Below, piece after piece: positions 1 through 9,753 of a stretch of DNA of 64,000 nt. Each line of letters starts with the position of its first letter. Position 1 is the stretch's first letter. Made by a program: the position numbers and the translations under genes. The notes beneath the pieces are model-generated. The model made no database searches, was not told the DNA's origin, and saw only the letters and a program-made list of their open reading frames with translations. The stretch is from positions 1,116,001 to 1,180,000 of the forward strand of contig NC_015581.1 of the NCBI RefSeq assembly GCF_000214825.1. The letters are read 5' to 3'. This stretch comes from Thiomicrospira cyclica ALM1. Lineage in GTDB: Bacteria > Pseudomonadota > Gammaproteobacteria > Thiomicrospirales > Thiomicrospiraceae.

Positions 1-320
1 ATGGTTTTGAAGTTGGTTAACATACCACCTAACCAGCGGTGGTTAACATAAGGCATACCACAACGATTGGCTTCTTGTGCAACCACTTCACGCGCGGCAC
101 GCTTAGTACCGACAAATAGGATTTTGCCTTTGTTAGCGACAACTGAACCTGCAAAGTTCAACGCATCGTTGAACATAGGTAGGGTTTTTTCTAAGTTGAC
201 GATATGAATTTTGTTGCGTGCGCCAAAGATGTATTGACCCATTTTTGGGTTCCAGTAGCGAGTTTGGTGTCCGAAGTGACAACCGGCTTCTAACATTTGA
301 CGCATAGTAACTTTTGCCAT
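1..320 (-). CDS. rpsB: 30S ribosomal protein S2 (partial, N-terminal 106 residues)
   Basis: The product is ribosomal protein S2 of the small subunit. The minus strand read from 320 begins [20 protein letters not shown] and continues through the family-typical [15 protein letters not shown] and [12 protein letters not shown] stretches. The 3' part of the gene lies beyond the left edge of the window, so only the N-terminal part is visible. A GGAGAA ribosome binding site sits about 8 nt upstream of the ATG. The gene is divergent from map, as in many gammaproteobacteria, and is preceded by a structured leader of about 140 nt (separate entry). Identification is firm. Confidence 0.97.
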   Translation of the reverse strand, partial: MAKVTMRQMLEAGCHFGHQTRYWNPKMGQYIFGARNKIHIVNLEKTLPMFNDALNFAGSVVANKGKILFVGTKRAAREVVAQEANRCGMPYVNHRWLGGMLTNFKT

Positions 321-459
321 GATTTTCTCCAATGTGGGGTTAGGCCTCCGCGCTTCCATCTTATCCGAACTGTTGCCTTGACCAAGTCAAACCACCAGCA
401 CCCCGAATAAGGTTACAAAACGCGTGTGTTTTTAAAATAAAGATTACGCTTAAAAAGCG
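321..459 (-). promoter_or_regulatory. rpsB mRNA leader, probable S2 autoregulatory element
   Basis: This is the predicted untranslated leader of rpsB. On the minus strand the segment 411-405 (CTTATTC) can pair with 366-360 (GGATAAG). These arms enclose a perfect TTGAC-CAA-GTCAA hairpin at 378-390. GGGG (404-401) and CCCC (339-336) could form a pseudoknot next to the ribosome binding site. In Escherichia coli the region between map and rpsB holds the t44/rpsB leader, which mediates feedback by S2. The same position and the possible pseudoknot suggest the same role here. The fold is by eye only. Confidence 0.55.
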
Positions 460-466
460 CGGCGCA

Positions 467-495
467 TTTATACCACATGCTCGCATTTTAGGCAA
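467..495 (-). promoter_or_regulatory. rpsB promoter
   Basis: On the minus strand a TTGCCT -35 box (495-490) is followed after 17 bp by a TATAAA -10 box (472-467) and a GC-rich discriminator TGCGCC. The layout matches the promoters of the three tRNA genes in this window. Transcription would start near 460 and give a leader of about 140 nt. Confidence 0.6.
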
Positions 496-567
496 GGAAT
501 CTGCTAGACTTGGCTCATAATTTAATTTTATGTTTGCCATTTCGCGCCCACAGAAGAAAGATGAGTT

Positions 568-1350
568 ATGTCGATTATATTAAAAAACGCTGAACAACAA
601 GCCAAAATGCGCACGGCCGGCCGCTTAGCCGCTGAGGTTTTAGAATATCTTACGCCCCATGTTACGGTTGGCGTAACCACCGAAGCCTTAAACCAACTGG
701 CCCACGATTATATGACTGAAGTACAAGGCACCATTCCAGCAACCTTGGGCTATCATGGTTATCCTAAATCGATTTGCACCTCGCTAAATCATGTGGTTTG
801 CCATGGTATTCCGAATGACAAGAAACTTAAAAAAGGTGACATTATAAATATTGATGTGACTGTCATTAAAGACGGTTTTCATGGTGACACCAGTCAGATG
901 TTTATTATGGATGATGCGAAACCCTTCGCACATCGGATTTGCAAAGTGGCTTATGAATGTTTGTGGAAAGGCATTGATGAAACCAAACCGGGGCAATCCT
1001 TATATGATGTGGCCAAAGCTATTGAAACCCATGCGCACGACCATCATTGTTCCGTGGTACGCGACTATTGCGGGCATGGTATTGGTCAGGAGTTTCATGA
1101 ATCACCGCAAGTATTGCATTACGCCGCCGAGGAACTAAAAGACATTATTTTGAAACCCGGCATGACCTTTACCATTGAACCGATGATTAATTTAGGCAAA
1201 CACGAGGTTAAACTTTTAGGTGACAATTGGACGGTGATTACCAAGGATCGTAAATTGTCGGCGCAATGGGAGCATACGCTCTTAGTCACCAACGATGGTG
1301 TAGATGTGCTGACCCTACGCAGTGATGAACAGCGACCCGTTTTTAACTAA
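568..1350 (+). CDS. map: Type I methionine aminopeptidase
   Basis: This cytosolic metalloprotease removes the initiator methionine from nascent proteins. The 260-residue length matches type I enzymes without an N-terminal extension. The dinuclear metal ligands are in place: D96 and D107 (in DIINIDVTVI and FHGDTS), H170 (in CGHGIG), E204 (in FTIEPM) and E235 (in WEHTLLV), with substrate-binding H79 in CHGIPN. The ATG at 561 is out of frame, so 568 is the start. The gene is divergent from rpsB and is followed 15 bp later by glnD, giving a probable map-glnD unit. Confidence 0.97.
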   Translation: MSIILKNAEQQAKMRTAGRLAAEVLEYLTPHVTVGVTTEALNQLAHDYMTEVQGTIPATLGYHGYPKSICTSLNHVVCHGIPNDKKLKKGDIINIDVTVIKDGFHGDTSQMFIMDDAKPFAHRICKVAYECLWKGIDETKPGQSLYDVAKAIETHAHDHHCSVVRDYCGHGIGQEFHESPQVLHYAAEELKDIILKPGMTFTIEPMINLGKHEVKLLGDNWTVITKDRKLSAQWEHTLLVTNDGVDVLTLRSDEQRPVFN

Positions 1351-1365
1351 CAAAGGGCTTTACTC

Positions 1366-4002
1366 ATGACCGCCAACCCGCCCACTAATTTTATGCAAGC
1401 GCTGAAAGACCCACTGCAGGCGGCAAAAGTGGGTCGCGCCATGTTACAACAGTTTAACGACACCCAGTTTGATCGCTTTGATCAGGGTCAACCTGTCTCC
1501 GCACTCATTCACGAACGTGCGACATTTATCGATCAAATTCTAAAAAAAATCTGGCACCATTATTTTAAAAACACTAGCTTTACCTTAGTTGCTGTTGGCG
1601 GCTATGGTCGTGGTGAACTTCACCCCTATTCGGATGTTGATATTCTTATTGTTCGCCCTCCTTTACCCCAAGCAAAGGCCGACCTTGACGCCGAAAACAC
1701 CCGACTGAGTGACTTTATCCGCTTTTTATGGGATTTAGGGCTTGAGGTGGGCCATGCTATTCGCACGATAGATGAGTGCATCGAAGCTGGCCAAGAAGAT
1801 ATCAGCACCGCAACCAATTTATTAGAAGCCCGATGGATTACCGGCAACTATCCATTATTTGAACAACTGCAAAATGTTTGGTGGGAAGATAATTTTTGGC
1901 CAAGCCAGGCTTTTTACCAGGCCAAAATTGATGAACAAACTGCGCGGCACCGCCGCTTTAACGATACCGTCTATCAACTCGAACCGAATCTGAAAGAGAG
2001 TCCCGGCGGATTACGCGATATCCAAACTATTATTTGGGTGGCCAAGCGTCACTATCGTGCGTCAAGCCTGCACCAGCTGGTACAAAATGCTTTTATTACC
2101 CCTGAAGAATATCGCGAATTGGATGCGGCTTATAAATTTTTAAGTCGGGTACGTTTTATTCTTCACCGGCTAAAAAAGCGTCGTGAAGATCGGCTGTTAT
2201 TTGACAATCAACAACTGATTGCCCAAGTACTCGGCTATGAAAACACCACCGAAAAGCTGGCCGTTGAGCAGTTTATGAACAGCTACTACCGTAACGTGCA
2301 AGCGGTTGTTAAACTGAACGAAATTTTGTTGCAACACTTTTTAGAAGACATCTTTAATGATAGTCAACGCGACATCCAGCCCATCAACAGTCGCTTTCAA
2401 TTGCGTAATGGTTATTTGGATGTACGTCATGAACAAGTATTTAATGACTTTCCTTCGGCATTATTAGAAATATTTATTGTTCTCGAGGGTCGACCGGAGA
2501 TTCAAGGAATTCGCGCACGCACGATTCGTTTACTGCGTAATGCATTGCACTTGATTGATCAAAAATTTCGCCAAGACCCGATCAACAAAGCGCTATTTAT
2601 TGCTATTTTTCGTCAACCTAACGGCGTCAACGCGGCTTTGAAACGCATGCATAGCTATGGCTTATTAGCCGCCTATATTCCTGCCTTCCACCAGATTAGC
2701 GGCTTGATGCAGTTTAATATCTTTCATGCTTATACCGTCGATGAACATACTCTGCTGGTGATTCGCAATTTACGTCGCTTTTTTATCGAACAGTATGCCT
2801 ATGAATTTCCGACCGCGCATCGTGTTGCAAGTGGCGTTACCAAGCCAGAAGTGCTGTTTCTTGCGGCGCTCTTTCATGACATTGCCAAGGGTCGCGATGG
2901 TGCGCATGAGATTTTAGGGGAAGTGGATGCGCGAGAATTTGCCCAGGCACACAATCTACCGCCTCGTGATATTGAATTGATTGCTTGGCTAGTTCGCCAT
3001 CATTTAGAATTTTCGACCATTGCGCAACGCAAAGATTTAACCGACCCGGATGTTATCGAAGGTTTTCGCCAATTTGTGGCGACCCGTGAACGCTTAGATT
3101 ATTTGTATTTATTAACCCTTGCTGATGTTCGCTCGACGTCTAAAGAGGTATGGAACGACTGGAAAAATGTGCTGTTTTTAGATCTTTATAATGAAACGGC
3201 GACCGCACTCGATAAAGCGGAAGAAATTCCGCGTGATAAGGCTAAAAAAGCCTTGATTCACCAGGAGCGTGCCCGCGAGATGTTACTGAAGCAGGGTCTT
3301 AAACCCGAGCACTATCAGCTTTTGTGGCAAGCTTTTCAAGATACCCAGTTTTTTAACCGCCATTCGCCACAGGATTTAACCCGTTTAACCACCCTTCTGG
3401 CGACCGCCAGCGACCAGCCTGCCATCATTGAGGTTAATGGCACCAGTAATCGCGGTGCTTCGGAGTTGATTTTACTGGCTAAAAATCGTGATTTTTTATT
3501 TGCGCAAATCACCCAAGTATTTGAACGCTTGGATTTAACGGTTGTTGAAGCGAAGGTTTACACCAGCAATGATAACCGTACTCTCGTGTTGTTTTATTTT
3601 TTAGACCGTCTTAATCAACCCGTTCAAGATCAGAGCGCGTTGACTGAGATACGTCACCAGCTACTTGAGCAACTAAGCCATGATGATGCCGGATTTACTC
3701 CGGTCATTAACCACACCCGTTCGCGACGCATTAAGCACTTTAGCACCCCAACCGATATCCAGTTTAAACCGTTATCTGCCCAAGTTACGGAACTAACTTT
3801 GATCACAAAGGATATACCAGGCCTGCTGTCGCGTGTAGGTAGTGCCTTGCGGGATAATAAAATTCGTTTACATGATGCGAAGATTGTTACGATCGGCGAA
3901 AAAGCTGAGGACATTTTTTTGGTTAGTGATATTGATAATCAAGCCTTGGGTGAGGCGCAGCAAGAGGCGTTTAAAGAACAGCTGATTGATTCATTGGCAT
4001 AG
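1366..4002 (+). CDS. glnD: Bifunctional PII uridylyltransferase / uridylyl-removing enzyme
   Basis: GlnD senses glutamine. It adds UMP to the PII proteins when nitrogen is scarce and removes it when nitrogen is sufficient, which sets glutamine synthetase activity and Ntr transcription. The 878-residue protein has all family domains in order. The nucleotidyltransferase motif GGYGRGELHPYSDVDIL is at about residues 78-94. The HD hydrolase site FHDIAKG (H504, D505) follows, then two C-terminal ACT domains near 698 and 808 (ASELILLAKNRDFLF and TELTLITKDIPGLL), which bind glutamine. It lies 15 bp behind map. A bidirectional hairpin follows the gene. No key residue looks lost. Confidence 0.96.
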   Translation: MTANPPTNFMQALKDPLQAAKVGRAMLQQFNDTQFDRFDQGQPVSALIHERATFIDQILKKIWHHYFKNTSFTLVAVGGYGRGELHPYSDVDILIVRPPLPQAKADLDAENTRLSDFIRFLWDLGLEVGHAIRTIDECIEAGQEDISTATNLLEARWITGNYPLFEQLQNVWWEDNFWPSQAFYQAKIDEQTARHRRFNDTVYQLEPNLKESPGGLRDIQTIIWVAKRHYRASSLHQLVQNAFITPEEYRELDAAYKFLSRVRFILHRLKKRREDRLLFDNQQLIAQVLGYENTTEKLAVEQFMNSYYRNVQAVVKLNEILLQHFLEDIFNDSQRDIQPINSRFQLRNGYLDVRHEQVFNDFPSALLEIFIVLEGRPEIQGIRARTIRLLRNALHLIDQKFRQDPINKALFIAIFRQPNGVNAALKRMHSYGLLAAYIPAFHQISGLMQFNIFHAYTVDEHTLLVIRNLRRFFIEQYAYEFPTAHRVASGVTKPEVLFLAALFHDIAKGRDGAHEILGEVDAREFAQAHNLPPRDIELIAWLVRHHLEFSTIAQRKDLTDPDVIEGFRQFVATRERLDYLYLLTLADVRSTSKEVWNDWKNVLFLDLYNETATALDKAEEIPRDKAKKALIHQERAREMLLKQGLKPEHYQLLWQAFQDTQFFNRHSPQDLTRLTTLLATASDQPAIIEVNGTSNRGASELILLAKNRDFLFAQITQVFERLDLTVVEAKVYTSNDNRTLVLFYFLDRLNQPVQDQSALTEIRHQLLEQLSHDDAGFTPVINHTRSRRIKHFSTPTDIQFKPLSAQVTELTLITKDIPGLLSRVGSALRDNKIRLHDAKIVTIGEKAEDIFLVSDIDNQALGEAQQEAFKEQLIDSLA

Positions 4003-4041
4003 TAACTCGTACTAAACAAAAGGTATAAAAAAGGTATAAAA

Positions 4042-4067
4042 AAAGCCAGATAATGTTATCCGGCTTT
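4042..4067. terminator. Bidirectional terminator between glnD and tRNA-Pro
   Basis: AAAGCC-A-GATAA pairs with TTATC-C-GGCTTT around a TG loop, with one internal mismatch. The element lies between the convergent ends of glnD and tRNA-Pro and has A-rich sequence to the left and T-rich sequence to the right, so it can serve both strands. Two copies of GGTATAAAAAA lie directly before it (4021-4042). Confidence 0.7.
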
Positions 4068-4076
4068 CATTTAATT

Positions 4077-4153
4077 TGGTCGGGACAGTAGGATTTGAAC
4101 CTACGACCCCCGCCACCCCATGACGGTGCTCTACCAGGCTGAGCCATGCCCCG
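4077..4153 (-). tRNA. tRNA-Pro (GGG)
   Basis: Read on the minus strand, this is a complete cloverleaf. The acceptor arm CGGGGCA pairs with TGTCCCG, the D arm contains GCTC...GAGC, and the anticodon stem CCGTC/GGCGG carries the loop ATGGGGT, giving anticodon GGG. The T arm contains GGTTCGAATCC. The CCA end is encoded (4079-4077) after discriminator A. It reads CCC and CCU codons. Confidence 0.95.
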
Positions 4154-4164
4154 AACGTGCGTGA

Positions 4165-4192
4165 ATTATAACGCCTTTCTTTTGAATAGCAA
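4165..4192 (-). promoter_or_regulatory. tRNA-Pro promoter
   Basis: On the minus strand TTGCTA (4192-4187) is followed after 16 bp by TATAAT (4170-4165), 12 bp before the mature 5' end. The layout is the same as for tRNA-Ser and tRNA-Lys. Confidence 0.7.
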
Positions 4193-4206
4193 GCCTCTTA
4201 CCGCGA

Positions 4207-4560
4207 TTATGCTGACAAGAATGGCGCATCATAATCGTCGGGTTCATCGGAATAAACACAGACATTCCAATCGGCAGCTAAGCCATCGTCGGCCAAACAA
4301 TACTTGGTAAAGAAGTCCTGAATCTCCTGACGCTGACAATGGGCTTCAAAATGCGCCATATCCGCCCAAATTTCATTAAATACGATTGGAAAACTGTTAC
4401 CGGGCGCAAAATCACTGGTAATTTGACGCGTAACTCGATATTGAAGACAGCCGTCTTCACGCAACGTATTGGGTTCGAGTTGCTGCAAAACTTGAAACAA
4501 AGCCGCCTCTTGACCGGGCTTGGGTAAAAATTGAGCAATACAATAGACTTTCTTCGACAT
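4207..4560 (-). CDS. Antibiotic biosynthesis monooxygenase (ABM) domain protein
   Basis: This 117-residue protein, starting MSKKVYCIAQFLPKPG, has the pattern of a single ABM-fold domain of the YgiN quinol-monooxygenase-like type. Supporting features are a beta-strand start, EPNTLREDGCLQYRV in the middle, FNEIWADMAHFEAHCQ, and a short C-terminal strand. Such proteins form dimeric ferredoxin-like barrels, and many have no known substrate. I place the start at 4560 because AGGGAA lies just upstream. A longer reading from 4611 has no better support. It lies 78 bp downstream of the NTase-fold gene on the same strand. The specific reaction is unknown. Confidence 0.7.
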   Translation of the reverse strand: MSKKVYCIAQFLPKPGQEAALFQVLQQLEPNTLREDGCLQYRVTRQITSDFAPGNSFPIVFNEIWADMAHFEAHCQRQEIQDFFTKYCLADDGLAADWNVCVYSDEPDDYDAPFLSA

Positions 4561-4638
4561 AACATTCCCTGAAACATGCCATTTGGTTAGGGGCATCTTA
4601 ACAAAAAACAAGGCTGGTGAGTACTTAATTGACTTGGC

Positions 4639-5511
4639 TTAAAGCTCTGGTAACCAGTGCTGCGCAACCCAATGACGCACGACAGTTTCGAAGACCTCAT
4701 AATGACGTAACCATTCGTTTAGGTAGCTTATAACATCCGCGTTGTTAGGATAGACCTGCGCATAAAATTCCGCTACCAGATCCGCTACTAATTCAGACTG
4801 AGGAAGCGTTAATGCTGGCCGAGTAGCCGTCGGTTTGGCCAAGATTTTGACCCACTGTCGCCATTGTTCTGCCGTCACGGTCTGTGCCACTTCAGCACCC
4901 TGTGGTGAAAACAACTGCTCATACCGTGATAACAGCATCACCAGGATCCATACAAACCGAAAAGCCAGCTGTTTCAGCGGCTGATGATAGATAAAGGCAT
5001 AATCCTCGATTCGGGCGTGTTCTAAACTACCAGAACTCCCAGCTGACAAACCTTTAATCCATGTTAAACGATCCTGCAGCTGAGCAACGTAATGTGCCGA
5101 ATTATCTAACGTACACAGAATTTTATCATGGCGTCGCTGCGGAAACTGCTCGATTAAACGATGCCACTGGCTAAACTGTTGCAAGGCTTCCTTGACTTGC
5201 AAGGGGCGCTTCCCCTGTTCTAGGATCGTTTGCTTAAAGGTAGAAGACGGATAACATATCGCATCCAGTTTGGGCTGTGATGCGTCCAAATCTAACCAGG
5301 CTGACCAGGTTAGCGGTGAACAATGTTGATCTAAATACACATCCAGGTCGGAATCTAACCAATAAGCCAGCTCAGCTACTGAACCGATGACACTAAGACT
5401 AACACGGTGTGTTTGCTCAAAAGCCATCAACTGGTCAAGGAGTAGCAAAAGACTATCTTTCTTAGCCGCTAGCAAGCTTTCTAAACGCGCGTGTTCCGAT
5501 GCACTGAGCAT
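4639..5511 (-). CDS. Nucleotidyltransferase-fold protein of unknown function
   Basis: I do not recognise the family. The 290-residue protein contains VIGSVAELAYWLDSDLDVYL at about residues 40-60, a GS...DSDLDVYL arrangement typical of polymerase-beta-like nucleotidyltransferases, where the aspartates bind metal. A similar GS...SDLD signature occurs in the catalytic domain of class I adenylate cyclases. The rest is mostly predicted helical, with a tryptophan- and histidine-rich C-terminus. The start at 5511 is preferred because its ATG overlaps the rmlB stop as TAATG, with GGGGA upstream, which indicates translational coupling. A start at 5529 is possible. The gene is not RmlA, which is larger in its core and starts differently. 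Confidence 0.55.
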   Translation of the reverse strand: MLSASEHARLESLLAAKKDSLLLLLDQLMAFEQTHRVSLSVIGSVAELAYWLDSDLDVYLDQHCSPLTWSAWLDLDASQPKLDAICYPSSTFKQTILEQGKRPLQVKEALQQFSQWHRLIEQFPQRRHDKILCTLDNSAHYVAQLQDRLTWIKGLSAGSSGSLEHARIEDYAFIYHQPLKQLAFRFVWILVMLLSRYEQLFSPQGAEVAQTVTAEQWRQWVKILAKPTATRPALTLPQSELVADLVAEFYAQVYPNNADVISYLNEWLRHYEVFETVVRHWVAQHWLPEL

Positions 5512-6587
5512 TATTTTAATCCCCGGCACCAGGCCTGGTTATCTAAATACCACTGCACGGTTTTGCGAATCCCGGATTCAAAAGTTTCTTGTGGCGCCCA
5601 ACCCAGTTCGCGCTGAATTTTGCTGGCATCAATGGCATAGCGTTTATCGTGCCCCGGTCTGTCGGCGACTTTTCTAATCAATGCGACATAGCTATCGGCA
5701 TTGCCGGGCTGGCACGAATAGGTGTCGATATTAGGGTTGTTTTCGCTGGGTGCCAATTCTTCCAGTACCGCACAAATCGTTTTCACCACTTCGATGTTTT
5801 GTTTTTCATTGTGACCACCGATGTTATAGGTTTCGCCTATTTTGCCTTTTGTTGCCACTTGCACTAATGCTCGCGCATGGTCTTCCACATAGAGCCAATC
5901 GCGAATTTGGTTACCTTTGCCATATACTGGCAGGTCTTTGCCCGCTAAGGCGTTTAGTATCATTAGTGGAATGAGTTTTTCCGGAAAGTGATAAGGGCCA
6001 TAGTTGTTCGAGCAGTTGGTCACGAGGGTCGGTAAGCTATAGGTTCTTAGCCAGGCACGCACCAGATGATCGGATGCCGCCTTAGAGGCACTGTAGGGTG
6101 AGCTGGGCGCGTAGGCGGTGGTTTCGGTGAATAGGGGTAAATCGCCCAACTGTTCATCCGGGTGGGCTAAATCGCCATAAACCTCGTCCGTCGAAATATG
6201 GTGGAAGCGGAAGTTGGCTTTTTTATCGCCCCTTAGCTTGACCCAATAAGCCCTCGCCTGCTCTAACAGCGTATAGGTGCCGACAATGTTGGTTTGAATA
6301 AATTCAGCCGGGCCATCAATAGAGCGATCCACATGAGATTCGGCCGCTAGATGCATCACAATATCTGGTTGATGTTGCTCAAATACCCGCTTGAGTTCGG
6401 CGGCATCGCATATATCAACTTGTTCAAACGCATAACGCGGATCATCACTAACGCTCGCTACCGAAGCTAAATTGCCGGCATAGGTGAGTTTATCTAGATT
6501 GACGACCGCATAATTCGTGTCGTTAATAAGATGGCGCACCACTGCGCTGCCAATAAAACCGGCACCGCCGGTAACGAGTATTTTCAT
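5511..6587 (-). CDS. rmlB: dTDP-glucose 4,6-dehydratase
   Basis: RmlB converts dTDP-glucose to dTDP-4-keto-6-deoxyglucose, the second step of dTDP-rhamnose synthesis for O-antigen or other surface glycans. The 358-residue length fits the family. The NAD site GGAGFIGS is at 7-14. The catalytic STDEVYG (D134, E135) and the YSASK motif (Y165, K169) are present. The start overlaps the end of rmlD by 4 bp. The stop overlaps the next gene by one base. The CAGGCCTG palindrome at 5530 encodes part of the C-terminus. Confidence 0.97.
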   Translation of the reverse strand: MKILVTGGAGFIGSAVVRHLINDTNYAVVNLDKLTYAGNLASVASVSDDPRYAFEQVDICDAAELKRVFEQHQPDIVMHLAAESHVDRSIDGPAEFIQTNIVGTYTLLEQARAYWVKLRGDKKANFRFHHISTDEVYGDLAHPDEQLGDLPLFTETTAYAPSSPYSASKAASDHLVRAWLRTYSLPTLVTNCSNNYGPYHFPEKLIPLMILNALAGKDLPVYGKGNQIRDWLYVEDHARALVQVATKGKIGETYNIGGHNEKQNIEVVKTICAVLEELAPSENNPNIDTYSCQPGNADSYVALIRKVADRPGHDKRYAIDASKIQRELGWAPQETFESGIRKTVQWYLDNQAWCRGLK

Positions 6588-7639
6588 GGCTTTGGTTCCA
6601 ATTCGTTTAAACAGGTTTGCAGTGCGTCACGCCAATGGCGAATCACCAGGTCTGGTAACGCTTGTTTGATTTTAGTGGTATCCAGCAGACTATAGCTGGG
6701 ACGTGTTGCTGGTGTTGGATAATCTTTGCTTTCAATAGGATTGATCTTACAGTCGCTATTGGAAAGTTCCAATATCGCTTTGGCAAAATCATACCAAGAA
6801 CAGGCACCTTTATTGGAATAATGGTAAATAGATACGCCTTTGTCATGTGGGATGTGTTTCAGCATTTTGGGGTTGGGGAGATTCCGGCCTTCGCCGGAAT
6901 GACGGGGGGAGCTGTCGGAATGAGCAGGGGAACTGCCGGAATGACCAGGGAAGCTGTCGGGGTGAGCAGTCAAATTGTCGGGGTGCTGTAACAAGCTAAG
7001 TATCACCCGCGCTAAATCGCTGGCATAAGTTGGGCTGCCGATTTGATCGGCAACAACATTTACGCTGTCTTGCTCTCGCCCCAATCGCAACAAAGTCTTC
7101 ACAAAGTTATGTCCAAATTCTGAATAAAGCCAACTGGTGCGAATAATCGCCCCACGGCAACCGGACACAATCACAGCCTGCTCACCACGTTGTTTTGTCG
7201 CACCATAAACATTGATGGGTGCTGTTAAATTCGCTTCAAGATAAGGGCGACACGCCTGACCATTAAACACATAATCGGTTGAGATATGAATCAACGGAAT
7301 GGATTGCTGTTGGGCAATTGCCCCCAGCTGGGCAACAGCCAGGTGATTAATTTGTTCTGCTAATTGAGCATTAGACTCTGCTTTGTCTACTGCGGTATAA
7401 GCCGCGCAATTAATAATCGCTCCAAAGTCTTTATCGGCAAAATAGCCTAGGATCGAGGCATTTGACGACAAATCTAGCGCATCTCGCCCCACAAACCTAA
7501 AATCAGCGCCAGCAGACATTGTCAGCAAATCTGAGCCATCTCTAACCAGCTTTTGCAGCGACTGGCCTAGCTGACCGTGCTGGCCAATAACTAAAATTGG
7601 CTTATCCGCATTAGATCGGTTATAGAAAGAGTTTGTCAT
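6584..7639 (-). CDS. rmlD: dTDP-4-dehydrorhamnose reductase with an in-frame repeat insertion
   Basis: RmlD reduces dTDP-4-dehydrorhamnose to dTDP-L-rhamnose with NAD(P)H. Visible features are the nucleotide-binding [10 protein letters not shown] near residues 20-29, STDYVFNG, and the YGATK active-site motif. I place the start at MTNSFYNRS (7639), which gives 351 residues and a 20-bp overlap with rmlC. The 7690 start would overlap rmlC further. Residues of about 219-250 are unusual: a run of seven-residue repeats beginning HPDNLTA and ending HSGEGRN, produced by 21-bp tandem repeats and a REP-like hairpin inserted in frame. The flanking motifs are intact, so the enzyme is probably active with a disordered surface loop. 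Confidence 0.93.
   Translation of the reverse strand: MTNSFYNRSNADKPILVIGQHGQLGQSLQKLVRDGSDLLTMSAGADFRFVGRDALDLSSNASILGYFADKDFGAIINCAAYTAVDKAESNAQLAEQINHLAVAQLGAIAQQQSIPLIHISTDYVFNGQACRPYLEANLTAPINVYGATKQRGEQAVIVSGCRGAIIRTSWLYSEFGHNFVKTLLRLGREQDSVNVVADQIGSPTYASDLARVILSLLQHPDNLTAHPDSFPGHSGSSPAHSDSSPRHSGEGRNLPNPKMLKHIPHDKGVSIYHYSNKGACSWYDFAKAILELSNSDCKINPIESKDYPTPATRPSYSLLDTTKIKQALPDLVIRHWRDALQTCLNELEPKP
6881..6988. repeat. REP-like hairpin plus 21-bp tandem repeats inside rmlD
   Basis: A perfect palindromic hairpin ATTCCGGC-CTTC-GCCGGAAT (6881-6900) overlaps the first unit of a degenerate 21-bp tandem array. The units are 6896-6916, 6917-6937, 6938-6958 and 6959-6979, with a partial unit to 6988. 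Each unit starts GGAATGA or GGGGTGA. The array preserves the rmlD frame because each unit encodes seven residues. Hairpins of this kind (encoding RHSGEGRN) are dispersed in many proteobacterial genomes. Confidence 0.85.
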
Positions 7640-8186
7640 CGCGAATAAGCGCCTTCCAGCTGGGTTGTTGTTGATCCTTTGGCGACACATGATATTTGCA
7701 ACTCAATTTTGGCCAGGCAATCTTCAGGTCGGGGTCATTATAGGCCAAACCGGCATCCGCATCGGGTTGATAATACTGATCCACCTGATACAAGACGGTA
7801 GCTTGTTCACTTAATACCAAATAACCGTGGGCCAGGCCTGCTGGTATATAGAGTGTCTGAGGTGTTTTAGCCGACAAGTGCAGGTTCAGAGTTTTGCCAA
7901 AGGTGGAGCTGCTGCGCCTAAGGTCAACCATGACGTCAAAAATCTCACCTTCAATAACCTGAATCAGTTTGGCCTGCGCATAGGGTGGGCGCTGAAAGTG
8001 TAGACCCCGCAACACGCCCCTAGTGGATTGCACGAGGTTATGCTGACAAAAGTTGACAGGTTTTTGCAGCACCTGCTCTAACCAGGCCTGGCGAAAGGTC
8101 TCGACAAATTGGCCGCGCGCATCACAATGGGATTGCGGATTCAAAAGCACAACATCGGCGATATCAAAGGTTTTTAAATTTAACAT
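7620..8186 (-). CDS. rmlC: dTDP-4-dehydrorhamnose 3,5-epimerase
   Basis: RmlC epimerises C3 and C5 of dTDP-4-keto-6-deoxyglucose, the third step of dTDP-rhamnose synthesis. The 188-residue length is normal for the cupin-fold family. The active-site region GVLRGLHFQRPPYAQAKLIQ with its conserved histidine, and the IPAGLAHGYLVLSE segment, are both present. Its 3' end overlaps rmlD. The rml order here is C-D-B. RmlA, the thymidylyltransferase for the first step, is not in the window. The ribosome binding site is weak. Only 23 bp separate the start from the tRNA-Ser terminator, leaving no room for a separate promoter. Confidence 0.95.
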   Translation of the reverse strand: MLNLKTFDIADVVLLNPQSHCDARGQFVETFRQAWLEQVLQKPVNFCQHNLVQSTRGVLRGLHFQRPPYAQAKLIQVIEGEIFDVMVDLRRSSSTFGKTLNLHLSAKTPQTLYIPAGLAHGYLVLSEQATVLYQVDQYYQPDADAGLAYNDPDLKIAWPKLSCKYHVSPKDQQQPSWKALIRDDKLFL

Positions 8187-8209
8187 TAGCTGAGATTTTA
8201 GGCGAAAAA

Positions 8210-8234
8210 AAAGGGTGCTAATTTAGCACCCTTT
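8210..8234 (-). terminator. tRNA-Ser terminator
   Basis: AAAGGGTGCTA pairs perfectly with TAGCACCCTTT around a three-base loop. On the minus strand the stem is followed by a run of T. It lies 9 bp after the tRNA-Ser CCA end and 24 bp before rmlC. It may therefore act as a partial attenuator if the rml genes depend on read-through. Confidence 0.85.
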
Positions 8235-8242
8235 ACATTATA

Positions 8243-8333
8243 TGGCGGTGGACTAGGGATTCGAACCCCAGGTAGGCTATTAACCTACAACGGTTTTCAA
8301 GACCGCCGCCTTAAACCACTCAGCCAGTCCACC
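8243..8333 (-). tRNA. tRNA-Ser (TGA)
   Basis: The minus strand gives GGTGGAC paired with GTCCACC, a long variable arm (GTAGGTT...AGCCTAC) as expected for a class II serine tRNA, and the anticodon arm CGGTCTTGAAAACCG with anticodon TGA. The T arm GGGGTTCGAATCCC is present and CCA is encoded after discriminator G. Length with CCA is 91 nt. Confidence 0.95.
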
Positions 8334-8349
8334 TTTGTTATGTGGGCGT

Positions 8350-8377
8350 ATTATAGAGCAAAATAACCGCTTTGCAA
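8350..8377 (-). promoter_or_regulatory. tRNA-Ser promoter
   Basis: On the minus strand TTGCAA (8377-8372) is followed after 16 bp by TATAAT (8355-8350) and the discriminator ACGCCC, ending 16 bp before the tRNA. The GC-rich discriminator is typical of stringently controlled stable-RNA promoters. Confidence 0.75.
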
Positions 8378-8439
8378 CACCCAAACACATTTTTTCTAGC
8401 CTGCCGATAAGTGTTAATAAACGAGCAAGACTATTTTGA

Positions 8440-9753
<1,314 letters not shown>

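Noticed and set aside
881-1138. Alternative-frame ORF inside map
   Set aside because: It lies in a shifted frame of a well-conserved enzyme and shows no family features.
4639-5511. The NTase-fold gene as rmlA
   Set aside because: RmlA starts with a GGxGTRLxPxT pyrophosphorylase motif near the N-terminus, which is absent here.
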